Shown one piece after another: positions 16,931 to 25,733 of a stretch of 64,000 bases of DNA. Each line of letters starts with the position of its first letter. Position 1 is the first letter of the stretch. Below the pieces are notes generated by a model. That model did not search any database and was not told the origin of the DNA. It saw only the letters and a program-made list of their open reading frames with translations. The translations under genes and the position numbers were made by a program. This DNA is from Clostridia bacterium (lineage in GTDB: Bacteria > Bacillota > Clostridia > Oscillospirales > Acutalibacteraceae): assembly GCA_017432165.1 (NCBI GenBank), contig JAFRJS010000090.1:17773-81772 (forward strand), in the 5' to 3' direction.

Positions 16931-18043
16931 TTATCTGTTTTTAAATATAGACATTATGTCATAAAAGCTGTCATCATCATTTGAGTCTGAGTCATTATTT
17001 GCAGGGGCCGGTGAAAAATGATTTCCGGTTCCAGCTTTTCCAAATGGTAGTTTGGTTGCATTTTGTGGAGCTGGCATGTAGGATTCTCTGGTTGAAAATC
17101 CTGTTGCGATTACTGTTACGCTGATTTCATCGTCCATTTTTTCGTCAAACGCAGCACCCCAAATGATGTTTGCATCTTTGTCGGCTTGTTGTGCAATAAG
17201 CGAGGAAGCTGTTTCGATTTCGTCAAGTCCGATGTCAGGAGATGCTGTGATATTAACAATAACACCTTTTGCGCCGTTAATAGCAGTTTCGAGCAGAGGA
17301 CTGGAAATTGCCATGTTAGCGGCTTCTTCGGCTTTGTCTTTGCCCGAAGCACGTCCAACGCCCATGTGTGCGTATCCTGCATCTTTCATGATTGCCGTAA
17401 CGTCAGCAAAGTCAAGGTTTACAAGACCCGGGAGTAAGATTAAATCGGAAATGCTTTGTACGCCTTGTCTTAAAACATCGTCAGCAACAATAAATGCATT
17501 CATTAATGTTATTCTTTGTTGGCTTGCAAGTTTTAATCTTTCATTTGGTATTACAACAAGCGAATCTACTTGGTCTCTCAGCTCAGCGATACCGGATTCG
17601 GCTTGCGCCATTCTTTTTGCACCTTCAAAACCAAAAGGCTTAGTTACAATACCGATTGTAAGTATGCCCATTTCTCTGGCTATGCCTGCAACTATCGGTG
17701 CGGCACCTGTTCCGGTTCCGCCGCCCATTCCTGCAGTAATGAACACCATGTCTGCACCTTTTAAAGCGGCTATAATCTCGTCGCGGCTTTCTTCTGCGGC
17801 TCTTTGACCGATTTCAGGCTTGGAACCTGCGCCTTTTCCTTTTGTAATTTTTTCACCTATTTGAATTTTTTGGGTGGCTTTTGAACGCATCAGGGCTTGT
17901 CTATCTGTATTTATACAAATAAATTCAACGCACTTTACGCCCGAATCCACCATTCGGTTAACAGCATTTCCGCCGCCTCCGCCGACTCCAATTACTTTTA
18001 TTTTTACTACGTCTTCTGCATTATTATCGAACTCGAAACCCAT
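16931..18043 (-). CDS. ftsZ: Cell division protein FtsZ
   Basis: The ATG at 18043 follows GTGGAGGTT; the frame is open to 18124. The 370-residue tubulin homologue has the [14 protein letters not shown] start, the GTP loop [12 protein letters not shown], and the T7 region with VNLDFADV. It forms the Z-ring at midcell and, in spore formers, at the polar septum. The C-terminal tail after a short Ser/Asn/Asp linker ends [11 protein letters not shown], a variant of the FtsA/SepF-binding peptide. It stands as a single gene, unlinked to ftsA or mur genes. Confidence 0.97.
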   Translation of the reverse strand: MGFEFDNNAEDVVKIKVIGVGGGGGNAVNRMVDSGVKCVEFICINTDRQALMRSKATQKIQIGEKITKGKGAGSKPEIGQRAAEESRDEIIAALKGADMVFITAGMGGGTGTGAAPIVAGIAREMGILTIGIVTKPFGFEGAKRMAQAESGIAELRDQVDSLVVIPNERLKLASQQRITLMNAFIVADDVLRQGVQSISDLILLPGLVNLDFADVTAIMKDAGYAHMGVGRASGKDKAEEAANMAISSPLLETAINGAKGVIVNITASPDIGLDEIETASSLIAQQADKDANIIWGAAFDEKMDDEISVTVIATGFSTRESYMPAPQNATKLPFGKAGTGNHFSPAPANNDSDSNDDDSFYDIMSIFKNR

Positions 18044-18127
18044 TACAATTACAACCTCCACTTTTAAATTTTTTATTATTTTAGATTTAATTTGTTTCAA
18101 ATTATGTAATATAAAAGTTTTCAACTT

Positions 18128-18156
18128 AGTATATCATATAATTATATGTTTTTCAA
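18128..18156 (-). promoter_or_regulatory. Sigma-A-type promoter of ftsZ
   Basis: On the reverse strand TTGAAA, a 17-base spacer and TATACT lie 85 bases upstream of the ATG. Confidence 0.6.
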
Positions 18157-18222
18157 CAAAAATAAAAAAAATTTTTCTCGTTTTTTTTGGTTTTAATAAT
18201 TTTTATTTATAAAAAATACAAA

Positions 18223-18251
18223 TTGACAAATTTATTTTTATTTTTTATAAT
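18223..18251 (+). promoter_or_regulatory. Sigma-A-type promoter of the small secreted protein gene
   Basis: TTGACA, 17 bases and TATAAT: a consensus match, 65 bases before the ATG at 18316. Confidence 0.75.
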
Positions 18252-18315
18252 TATCTAATAGTTTATTTTTTAAAAACTTAAATATCAAATTTTAAAAAAG
18301 AAAGGAGAAGTATTC

Positions 18316-18765
18316 ATGAGAAAAATTTTTTCTTTAGTCAAAAAAGTTTTATCTTTTTTATTGGTTTTGTGTTTCTTAAATACTTGTTTTTTAAAAGTTG
18401 GGGCAGGCTTTTATGATTTTACCGAGAAATTTTATAATTCCCTATATGACTATCATGAATTCCGGATTTTTAAAAATTTTGAAATGTATTTGAAAGAAAA
18501 TGCAACAGAGAAAAGCAATCGTGTTAAAAAAGAGTTTTTTAAAGCAATTAATGATGAAGAAAATGTACGTAAAATTAAAAAAATAGGTATACAAAATATT
18601 TTCCGTTATATTTTAGACTGCTCTATTTTAAAAGTTTTTGGCAAAATAAGTTTGGACGATCCAGAATCTGTTAAATTGGCTGCTATTTCTTTGGGCGAAG
18701 ATTTTAAAGAAACAGAAAAATATATGCGCCAAAATGAAATATCCAGTATTACATATGATATATAA
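18316..18765 (+). CDS. Small secreted protein of unknown function
   Basis: A 149-residue protein with a signal peptide (MRKIF...KK, then a hydrophobic core, possible cleavage near residue 30 after VGA). The mature part is predicted helical, rich in Phe, Lys and Glu, with no recognised domain. Its own consensus promoter, the RBS AGAAAGGAGAAG and a terminator make it a self-contained unit. It could act outside the cell; nothing shows how. No homologue is recognised. Confidence 0.65.
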   Translation: MRKIFSLVKKVLSFLLVLCFLNTCFLKVGAGFYDFTEKFYNSLYDYHEFRIFKNFEMYLKENATEKSNRVKKEFFKAINDEENVRKIKKIGIQNIFRYILDCSILKVFGKISLDDPESVKLAAISLGEDFKETEKYMRQNEISSITYDI

Positions 18766-18799
18766 AACATATAAAGGAAAAATAATACACAAAAGTGCT

Positions 18800-18827
18800 A
18801 AAAGTCACGTTTTATGTGGCTTTTTTC
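18800..18827 (+). terminator. Terminator of the small secreted protein gene
   Basis: AAAGTCAC and GTGGCTTT arms are followed by TTTTTT. Confidence 0.65.
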
Positions 18828-18989
18828 TTATAATATGCTTGCTTCCAAATATTCGTCAAGTTCTTTATCTTCTCTCTTTTTCTTTTTATCGATTATTATT
18901 AAAACGGTGGCAACCACAGAAGCAATCGTTACCAAAGAAGCAATTATTCCCACTAAAAACGCAAAGCTGATTTTACTTTTCTTTTCCAT
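18828..18989 (-). CDS. Small single-pass membrane protein, 53 residues
   Basis: Reading in reverse from the ATG at 18989 gives MEKKSKISF, a hydrophobic segment of about 25 residues, then DKKKKREDKELDEYLEAS. A perfect RBS (AAGGAGAG) stands five bases upstream. The layout is a short N-terminus, one helix and a charged cytoplasmic tail. The forward frames over this interval are shadows. The family is unknown; small proteins like this are common in clostridial genomes. Confidence 0.6.
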   Translation of the reverse strand: MEKKSKISFAFLVGIIASLVTIASVVATVLIIIDKKKKREDKELDEYLEASIL

Positions 18990-19055
18990 AAAAACTCTCC
19001 TTAAAGTTTAGTCGTTTTAATTTTACACAAATTACCAAGTGTAGTCAAACAAAAA

Positions 19056-21416
19056 TTATTTTTTAGAAATTTTAAAGATTTTTTCTAAGTTAATTTTGGA
19101 TACATAATCATAAATAATTAAAGAAATTAAAATTAAAGCAATCGAAAGTAAAACTATTACAGGACTAAATTCTAAAACGAATAAATCCGAAAATTTAAAT
19201 ATTCCCACAACAAAACTTATTGCAACGAACCAAAGAAGCGATTTTCTGAGTCTGTTTAATGGTACGGAGATTTTATAAAGCAGTACCGTTCCTATAAATC
19301 CTGTTATTATTACTGCCAGAGTGGAGTATTTTTCGTAAGATAAATTGAATAAGAAGTAAAGAGCAACACATAAAATCAAAGCAGACATTATTGTAAGCGC
19401 CGCAGGCAGAGCTTTGCTTATTATATTTTTAAATAAATTTGCTTTTATGCGTTCTCGGTTTGGCTCTAACGCCAATATAAACGATGGTATTCCTATCGTT
19501 ATGGCGCTTATGAGCGTCATTTGTATCGGAATGAATGGGTACGGTGCCGGGATAAATAAAAACAGCAGTGAAAGCAGGCAAGAGTAAATTGTTTTTACTA
19601 AGAAAAGCGAAGAAGAACGCTGTATGTTGTTTATGGCTATTCTTCCTTCTGCCACGGCATGAGGCATAGCGGAAAAATTGGAGTTTATTAATACTATGTG
19701 AGATATATTTCTTGTTATGTCACTTCCGCTGGCCATTGCCACACTGCAGTCAGATTCTTTCATTGCAAGCACGTCATTTACTCCGTCACCTACCATTGCA
19801 ACGGTTTTGCCGTCGGATTTTAAAGCTTTTATTATTTGCTGTTTTTGCGAAGGCGTTACTCTTCCAAAAATAGTATATTTTTTGGCGGCTTCTCGTATTT
19901 CTTCGTCTGTTTTTAGATTTGAAACGTCGATATATGATTCGTGATTACTAAGGTTAACTCTTTTTGCAATTTTAGATACTGTTTCCGGGTTATCTCCCGA
20001 AATAACTTTAATGTCTACTCCTTGTTTTTTAAAGAAATTCAGGGTTTTTTCCGCATTTATTCGTATTTTGTCTTTTATTAATACAAAACCTATCAGATTA
20101 ATATCTTCCGGAATATTCCCATTTTGAAATTTGTTTTCCGAATGAACTACGGTTAAAATTCGGAAATCATCGGAAAAGCTTTTTACTTTGTTTTTTATTT
20201 TGGAATAATTTTTACCAAATATAAACTCGCCGGCGCCCATTATTATTGTACCTTTGCCTTCAATTTCCGCACCGGACCATTTTCTTTCGGAAGAAAATGG
20301 AATTATTTCTTTAACTTTTAGGTTTTCTTTGCATGTTGGTACATAGTTTTTAATAGCTTTAAATGTTTCGTTGGTGTCGTTTAAAACTGACGTTAATGCG
20401 CTAAGTGATGATTTTAATTCTTCCTGGGTTGTGCTGTTTTCCGGTACGATTTCTTGAACTTCAAAGGTCCCCTCGGTGATTGTTCCGGTTTTATCCAGGC
20501 AAAGTGTGTTTACTCTTGCCAGGGTTTCCAGGCAGTAAATATCTTGCACTAAAACTTTGTATTTAGAAAGTTTAACTACGCCCACTGCTAAAATTGTGCT
20601 TGTAAGTAGAACCAGTCCCTCCGGTATCATGCCGGTGAGGGCTGCCGTGGTGGTTATTATTGCCGAAGTGTAGTCGTGCCCAGAGGACGTTAACTGCCTG
20701 TAAAAAAGGAGCGCGCCGATTGGAATAATTGCCAGAGATATGATTTTAATTATCTTGTTTACCGTGGTCATTATTTCAGATTTGGTTTTTTTGATGTATT
20801 TAAGGTCTTTTAAAAGAGTGGAAGAATAATTGTTTTTCCCTACATGCTCAGTTTGTGCCGTGCAACTGCCGCTTACAATGTAACTCCCTGAAAGCAGCAT
20901 ATCCCCAGGCCTTTTTACAATCAAATCCGGCTCGCCAGTTAATAAAGATTCGTTTACTTCGCATTTCCCGCTTTTTATTACGGAATCTGCAACTATTTGA
21001 TTTCCGGGTTCAAATAAAATTATATCGTCTAGCACTACTTTTTCTATTTTAATTTTGTTTTTTTTGCCGTTTCTAAGGACCACCGCGTGGCTGGAAGAAA
21101 TTAAATTTAGCCGTTCGATGGTTTTTTTTGCTCTTATTTCTTGGATTATTCCAATTACGGCATTGCATATTACAACTCCCATAAACATAAGATTTCTATA
21201 TGAACCGACACACAAAACAGCAACTGCCAAGATAAGATTTATAAGGTTAAACAAAGTCAGAGCATTGTCTTTAATTATCTTGGAAGTTGGCTTTGTGGAT
21301 ACGGATTTATCTACATTTATCAGCCCATCTGAAATTCGCTCTTTTACTTCTTTTGTGCTTAGCCCAAAATCAATCGGGGGATTGTAACGCTTTATTTTTA
21401 ATGAATTGTTTTCCAT
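19056..21416 (-). CDS. Cation-translocating P-type ATPase (CtpE-like)
   Basis: A 786-residue P-type ATPase. The phosphorylation site is CLDKTGTITEG, the hinge is MVGDGVNDVLAMK, and membrane helix 4 has MIPEGL, a calcium-type signature. N-terminal and C-terminal membrane regions flank the actuator and nucleotide domains. There is no heavy-metal-binding domain and no CPC motif. The segment from PEGL to the DKTG site resembles mycobacterial CtpE, which is a calcium uptake pump. The likely role is calcium or another divalent cation transport at the membrane. A GGGAGAAG site precedes the ATG. Confidence 0.85.
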   Translation of the reverse strand: MENNSLKIKRYNPPIDFGLSTKEVKERISDGLINVDKSVSTKPTSKIIKDNALTLFNLINLILAVAVLCVGSYRNLMFMGVVICNAVIGIIQEIRAKKTIERLNLISSSHAVVLRNGKKNKIKIEKVVLDDIILFEPGNQIVADSVIKSGKCEVNESLLTGEPDLIVKRPGDMLLSGSYIVSGSCTAQTEHVGKNNYSSTLLKDLKYIKKTKSEIMTTVNKIIKIISLAIIPIGALLFYRQLTSSGHDYTSAIITTTAALTGMIPEGLVLLTSTILAVGVVKLSKYKVLVQDIYCLETLARVNTLCLDKTGTITEGTFEVQEIVPENSTTQEELKSSLSALTSVLNDTNETFKAIKNYVPTCKENLKVKEIIPFSSERKWSGAEIEGKGTIIMGAGEFIFGKNYSKIKNKVKSFSDDFRILTVVHSENKFQNGNIPEDINLIGFVLIKDKIRINAEKTLNFFKKQGVDIKVISGDNPETVSKIAKRVNLSNHESYIDVSNLKTDEEIREAAKKYTIFGRVTPSQKQQIIKALKSDGKTVAMVGDGVNDVLAMKESDCSVAMASGSDITRNISHIVLINSNFSAMPHAVAEGRIAINNIQRSSSLFLVKTIYSCLLSLLFLFIPAPYPFIPIQMTLISAITIGIPSFILALEPNRERIKANLFKNIISKALPAALTIMSALILCVALYFLFNLSYEKYSTLAVIITGFIGTVLLYKISVPLNRLRKSLLWFVAISFVVGIFKFSDLFVLEFSPVIVLLSIALILISLIIYDYVSKINLEKIFKISKK

Positions 21417-21509
21417 GTTCTTCTCCCAAAATAAAAATTAATCTGTAATAAATTATAAATGTTTAAATTATTTAGTCAATTAAAAATTTAGAAAGGGGAT
21501 AACAAATTA

Positions 21510-21800
21510 ATGCTTTGCAGAATAGTAGATATGAAAAACAAAGAGGTTATAAGTGTAAAAGACGGCTGCAGGATTGGCTGCGTTAATGATGTTGAAATAG
21601 ATATGAAATGCGCAAAGCTGGTTTCGATTATAGTTTATGGCAAGCTGAAATTTTTTGGGATTTTCGGCCGTGAAGACGATATAGTTATAAAATGGGAAAA
21701 CATAGAAGTTATTGGCGATGATACAATTCTTGTCAGAGATAATCCTCTTTGCCGCCGAAAAAGAAAGCACAAATGGTTTTGGCCAAAATTTTTTAATTAG
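21510..21800 (+). CDS. YlmC/YmxH family PRC-barrel sporulation protein
   Basis: A 96-residue protein with a PRC-barrel: the start R-VDMKNKEVISVKDG-RIG, a central beta region ending in W-NIEVIGDDTILV, and a basic tail. This family is restricted to spore-forming Firmicutes; its members are linked to sporulation but their biochemical role is not known. The RBS GAAAGGGG precedes the ATG. It is a single gene, convergent with the next. Confidence 0.85.
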   Translation: MLCRIVDMKNKEVISVKDGCRIGCVNDVEIDMKCAKLVSIIVYGKLKFFGIFGREDDIVIKWENIEVIGDDTILVRDNPLCRRKRKHKWFWPKFFN

Positions 21801-22773
21801 TTAGGTCTAACATTTTAAGAGGAATGTAAAATATTATGTCGTCCCACTCTTCGGGGCTCAGATTTTGCAGAAATTCTTTTTTTACATAAATAACAAAGTT
21901 AAGATTTTTTTGCCTTTTTGACCAAATTTCTTTAGAAAAGCCAAGCGGTTTGCTAAGTTTTATGCGATTATCCATTATAAACATATTTAAGCCTATTTTT
22001 TCAGAATCTTCTTTGTAAGATTGCTTTAATAAAATTTTTTCTTCTAATTCTTCTAAATAATTTGTTAAACAGTCGGTATTTAAAATTCTGATTAAATATC
22101 CGGGTGAAGGGTAGTTGTAATAAAAATTATGGTCAAAGGATAATAAAAGAGCGTAGTATTTATGTGTTTGTGGAGTATATGGGTCGCTTTCGTTTTCAAT
22201 TACCATGGTTTTAAAAAATTCAGATAAATTATCTATATCTATAAGATACGGGTTTAAATCAACATAACTATTGTTATCCCATTCTTCATCGGATTCGTCA
22301 TAAGGGTCGTTTTTGTACGGCCCATAGATGGGTTTTGATTTTTTATTTATTGGGTTAGAATCCTTAGGTTTTTTGGGGGTTTTCTTGCTAATTATAACTC
22401 CACTTTCAGTTATTATTTCAATTAATTTAAATTCTTCGTTTTCGTAAAAACGAAGAATTTTGGATTTTTGGTGTTGAGTGGTACTAGGAGAAGTTATTTT
22501 TTTGTAATTTCTTTGCGTTTCTTCAATCGTGGGTTCATTTAAGTAAGATAATTTTCCGTGTGGTTCGAAGTATCGATTTGATTTTTTAAATTTATTATTC
22601 TTGCCGGATAATTTTGGCCCTACTGCAGAAGTATAAGTTTTGGTGTGTTCATGTTGTTTGCTACCGTGATTTTTAGCCGGTTTCATAGAAAGCACGCTAT
22701 TATTTAAGTATAAAAATCCAAAAATAATAATTATTATTTTTAATACTAACTTTTTGTTTGCGTTTTTTTCCAT
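21793..22773 (-). CDS. Secreted protein of unknown function with low-complexity N-terminal half
   Basis: The frame is open to 22929, but the upstream part overlaps the hemolysin III gene; the ATG at 22773 lies a proper distance after AAAGAGAG. The 326-residue product begins with a signal peptide (MEKNANKK, core, NSVLS about residue 27). Residues ~30-150 are rich in K, H, T, P and S and look disordered; the rest looks folded with aromatic and acidic residues. No family is recognised. It closely follows hemolysin III on the same strand and overlaps the end of the ylmC-like gene by 8 bases. Confidence 0.55.
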   Translation of the reverse strand: MEKNANKKLVLKIIIIIFGFLYLNNSVLSMKPAKNHGSKQHEHTKTYTSAVGPKLSGKNNKFKKSNRYFEPHGKLSYLNEPTIEETQRNYKKITSPSTTQHQKSKILRFYENEEFKLIEIITESGVIISKKTPKKPKDSNPINKKSKPIYGPYKNDPYDESDEEWDNNSYVDLNPYLIDIDNLSEFFKTMVIENESDPYTPQTHKYYALLLSFDHNFYYNYPSPGYLIRILNTDCLTNYLEELEEKILLKQSYKEDSEKIGLNMFIMDNRIKLSKPLGFSKEIWSKRQKNLNFVIYVKKEFLQNLSPEEWDDIIFYIPLKMLDLTN

Positions 22774-22790
22774 AATTTTCATCTCTCTTT

Positions 22791-23429
22791 TTAATATATT
22801 GTTATAAAATGGCATATGCTTCCAATTAATACAAAAACATGCCATATACTGTGGATATATTTTTTCTTTTTCCCAATTACATATAATGCAGCCCCTATAG
22901 TATAAAAAACACCGCCTGAAATTAACCATTTAAGCTGAAAAAAGCTAAGATTTTGCCATGTGGGTTTTGCTATTAATATTATGCTCCAACCCATTGTTAT
23001 GTATAAAATAAGTGAGATTTTTTCAAATTTATTTATGCTGATTATATTTAAAACTATTCCGGTTAATGCTGCTGCCCACACAGCATAAAGAACGATCCAT
23101 GAAAGTGTATTTTTTATAAGCAGAGCGCAAATAGGTGTGTATGTTCCGGCTATTAGCAAAAATATTGAGCAGTGGTCGAATTTTCTTAGAATATTTTTTG
23201 TTTTTCCCGAAGTTATACTGTGGTATAAAGTGGACGACAGGTATAAAAACATAAGGGAAAAGCCGTAAATACTCATTATAATCATGTTTTTATAATTATT
23301 TTGATGTTTTTGCATTAAAAACACAAATGCTGCAATAGAAAAAATAAATCCGATTCCATGAGAAACAGAATTTAAAATTTCTTCTGAAGTGCTATATTTT
23401 GGCAGAGCAATATTTTTAAGTTTTTTCAT
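22791..23429 (-). CDS. Hemolysin III / PAQR family membrane protein
   Basis: A 212-residue protein with seven predicted membrane helices. The N-terminus has EEILNSVSHGIGF, the family signature with its metal-binding His; a middle segment has LYHS and a KFDHCSIFLLIAGTYTP motif, and the C-terminus ends IGSICHF. Members of this family (YqfA, PAQR) are putative metal-dependent membrane hydrolases; the toxin name is historical. Confidence 0.9.
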   Translation of the reverse strand: MKKLKNIALPKYSTSEEILNSVSHGIGFIFSIAAFVFLMQKHQNNYKNMIIMSIYGFSLMFLYLSSTLYHSITSGKTKNILRKFDHCSIFLLIAGTYTPICALLIKNTLSWIVLYAVWAAALTGIVLNIISINKFEKISLILYITMGWSIILIAKPTWQNLSFFQLKWLISGGVFYTIGAALYVIGKKKKYIHSIWHVFVLIGSICHFITIY

Positions 23430-23552
23430 TTTAAAATACCTTTCAAAAAAATTAATACTATTTTTGATTATATACCATTAAGGGTTATTTGAGTAGATTA
23501 AAGTTTTAAAATTTATTTTTTGATCATAAATATGTGTTAAGGAGTGAGTTTT

Positions 23553-24290
23553 TTGAATTATAATAATATTTTTGATAAGTTTAAAGGTAAATATGTATTT
23601 TACATTACATGTGCTTTAAGCGCTGTTATGGCTTCGGCCCTGGCTTTTGTGGCGTATGGAGAGATAAATTCCAAAGCCGGCAACGATTCGGGTTACAAAA
23701 TTGTTTTGGACCCGGGACATGGAGGAGAAGACGGCGGCGCAGTGGGGCAAGAGGGCATAGTGGAAAAAGATATAAACTTAAAAATAGCACTGAAATTAAA
23801 GGATCTTTTGACGTCAGCAGGTTACGACGTGGTAATGACACGTGAAGAAGACGAAGCAATTTACGACGACTCCGCAGAAACGCTGCGAGAAAAAAAGCGT
23901 TCGGATTTAAACAATCGTGCTCAAATAATAGAAAAAAACAGCAGTAACAAAACGATATTTGTAAGCGTTCATCAAAATAAATTTCCCGACCCAAAGTACT
24001 TCGGTACGCAAATATTTTATTCAAAAAATGACCAAAAAAGCGAAAAATTAGCTTCTAGCATAAAAGATTCCGTGGTTGGTTTTTTGCAGTCGCAAAATAC
24101 CCGTGAGATAAAACCCGCAAACAAAAAAATTTTTCTTTTAAATAAAGCACAAATTCCTGCTGTTGTAGTGGAATGTGGTTTTTTATCTAATGAAGAAGAA
24201 GCAAAAAAATTATCAAGCAGTAACTATCAATCAAAAATGGCGTTTAGTATTTATTGCGGAATAATAAACTATTTTATTAATAATCCTTGA
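23553..24290 (+). CDS. cwlD: N-acetylmuramoyl-L-alanine amidase, CwlD type
   Basis: The start is TTG at 23553, eight bases after AAGGAG; the in-frame GTG at 23544 overlaps the RBS itself. The 245-residue product has an N-terminal membrane segment, then an Amidase_3 domain: LDPGHGGEDGGA (zinc His), the catalytic region VSVHQN, and VVECGFLSNEEE with the catalytic Glu. The HQNKFPDP segment is typical of CwlD, which cuts stem peptides as the first step of muramic-lactam formation in spore cortex. It precedes radA by 69 bases. Confidence 0.85.
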   Translation: MNYNNIFDKFKGKYVFYITCALSAVMASALAFVAYGEINSKAGNDSGYKIVLDPGHGGEDGGAVGQEGIVEKDINLKIALKLKDLLTSAGYDVVMTREEDEAIYDDSAETLREKKRSDLNNRAQIIEKNSSNKTIFVSVHQNKFPDPKYFGTQIFYSKNDQKSEKLASSIKDSVVGFLQSQNTREIKPANKKIFLLNKAQIPAVVVECGFLSNEEEAKKLSSSNYQSKMAFSIYCGIINYFINNP

Positions 24291-24359
24291 TTTTGTGCAG
24301 ATACTTTCTTATAATCAAAATTATCTGAGAATAATAAAAAGAAAAGGAAAATAAAAATC

Positions 24360-25733
24360 ATGAAAAAAGTAAAAAATGTTTTTGTTTGTTCGCAGTGTGG
24401 TTATGAATCTGCAAAATGGAACGGAATTTGCCCTTCTTGCGGTGGCGGAAATACAATGGTTGAAGAAATCAGAGAAATGTCTTCCAAGAGTAAAACATCA
24501 TTCCCAAAAATTACGGCTTCAAATATGTTGGAAGTTTCGATAAACAGCATTGATATAAACGACGAAACAAGATACCACACGGGTTTTAAAGAGCTGGACA
24601 GAGTTTTTGGCGGAGGAATAGTAAAAGGCTCGATTTCTCTTTTGGGCGGAACCCCGGGAATAGGTAAATCCACACTTTTGCTTCAAATATGCAGCTATTT
24701 GGATAAAAATTTAAAAATACTTTATATTTCCGGTGAAGAATCCAAACGGCAAATCAAGATGAGAGCCGCACGTTTGGGAGTAAGCAACGAAAATCTTTAT
24801 ATAATAACGGAAACAAATATAAATTTAATAGCTTCCGAAATTGAATTTACGCACCCGGATTTGGTTATAGTTGACTCCATACAGACAATGTCTAACCCTG
24901 ATTCTTCAACATTTCCGGGTAGTGTATCGCAGGTAAAAGAATGTGCAAATGTGTTTTTAAAGCTTTCTAAATCGCTTGATATTACGACTATTTTAATAGG
25001 GCATGTAAATAAAGACGGCGCTATTGCTGGCCCGAAAGTCTTGGAGCATATGGTTGATGCGGTGCTTTATTTTGAGGGCGACAGCCAAATGTCTTACAGA
25101 ATTTTGCGCACGGTAAAAAACAGGCATGGTTCCACAAATGAAATAGGTGTATTTCGTATGGACAACGTTGGATTAAAAGAAGTTGGAAATCCTTCTGAAA
25201 TGCTTCTTTCAGGGAAGCCTCATGGTGTACCCGGAATATGCGTTGCGTGTACTGTGGAGGGTTCTCGGCCAATTTTAACAGAAGTTCAAGGCCTTGTTAC
25301 ACCCACAAGCTTTGGCAACCCAAGAAGAATGGCCACGGGCTTTGATTATAATCGCATGTCGCTCATTTTAGCGGTTTTGGAAAAACGCTGCGGGTACTTT
25401 TTTTCTTCAATGGACGCATATGTAAATGTTGTGGGTGGGATTAAGCTTGATGAACCTGCTGCGGATCTTTCTGTGGCAATAACTCTGGTTTCCAGCTTAA
25501 AAGACATTGTTGTAAATGACAGTGTAATAGCTTTTGGTGAAATTGGTCTTGCAGGAGAAATTCGTTCTGTGCCGCATTGTGAACTAAGAGTGCAAGAAGC
25601 AGAGCGTTTAGGCTTTGAAAAATGCATTATTCCTTACTATAATTTTAAATCGATGAGTAATTTATCAAAATATAAAATAAAAATAGTTGATGCAAAAAAC
25701 GTTCGGGAAGCGGTAGAAGCGGCAATGAATTAG
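24360..25733 (+). CDS. radA: DNA repair protein RadA
   Basis: A 457-residue protein. The N-terminal zinc finger is C-SQC...C-PSC (residues 10-27); the RecA-like domain has the Walker A GGTPGIGKST and the RadA motif KNRHG, in which the usual Phe is His. The C-terminal domain is Lon-protease-like without its catalytic role. It drives branch migration in recombination. Its end overlaps the convergent addA by four bases. Confidence 0.95.
   Translation: MKKVKNVFVCSQCGYESAKWNGICPSCGGGNTMVEEIREMSSKSKTSFPKITASNMLEVSINSIDINDETRYHTGFKELDRVFGGGIVKGSISLLGGTPGIGKSTLLLQICSYLDKNLKILYISGEESKRQIKMRAARLGVSNENLYIITETNINLIASEIEFTHPDLVIVDSIQTMSNPDSSTFPGSVSQVKECANVFLKLSKSLDITTILIGHVNKDGAIAGPKVLEHMVDAVLYFEGDSQMSYRILRTVKNRHGSTNEIGVFRMDNVGLKEVGNPSEMLLSGKPHGVPGICVACTVEGSRPILTEVQGLVTPTSFGNPRRMATGFDYNRMSLILAVLEKRCGYFFSSMDAYVNVVGGIKLDEPAADLSVAITLVSSLKDIVVNDSVIAFGEIGLAGEIRSVPHCELRVQEAERLGFEKCIIPYYNFKSMSNLSKYKIKIVDAKNVREAVEAAMN

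Noticed and set aside
16755..16964. A 69-codon forward frame upstream of the ftsZ end
   Set aside because: It runs through the ftsZ terminator, has no ribosome binding site and is composed of AT-rich spacer sequence.
17163..17807. A 214-codon forward frame inside ftsZ
   Set aside because: It is the complement of a conserved FtsZ coding region; the FtsZ motifs are unequivocal.
18734..18970. Forward frames between the small secreted protein gene and the ATPase gene
   Set aside because: The reverse strand encodes a small membrane protein with a perfect RBS over the same interval.
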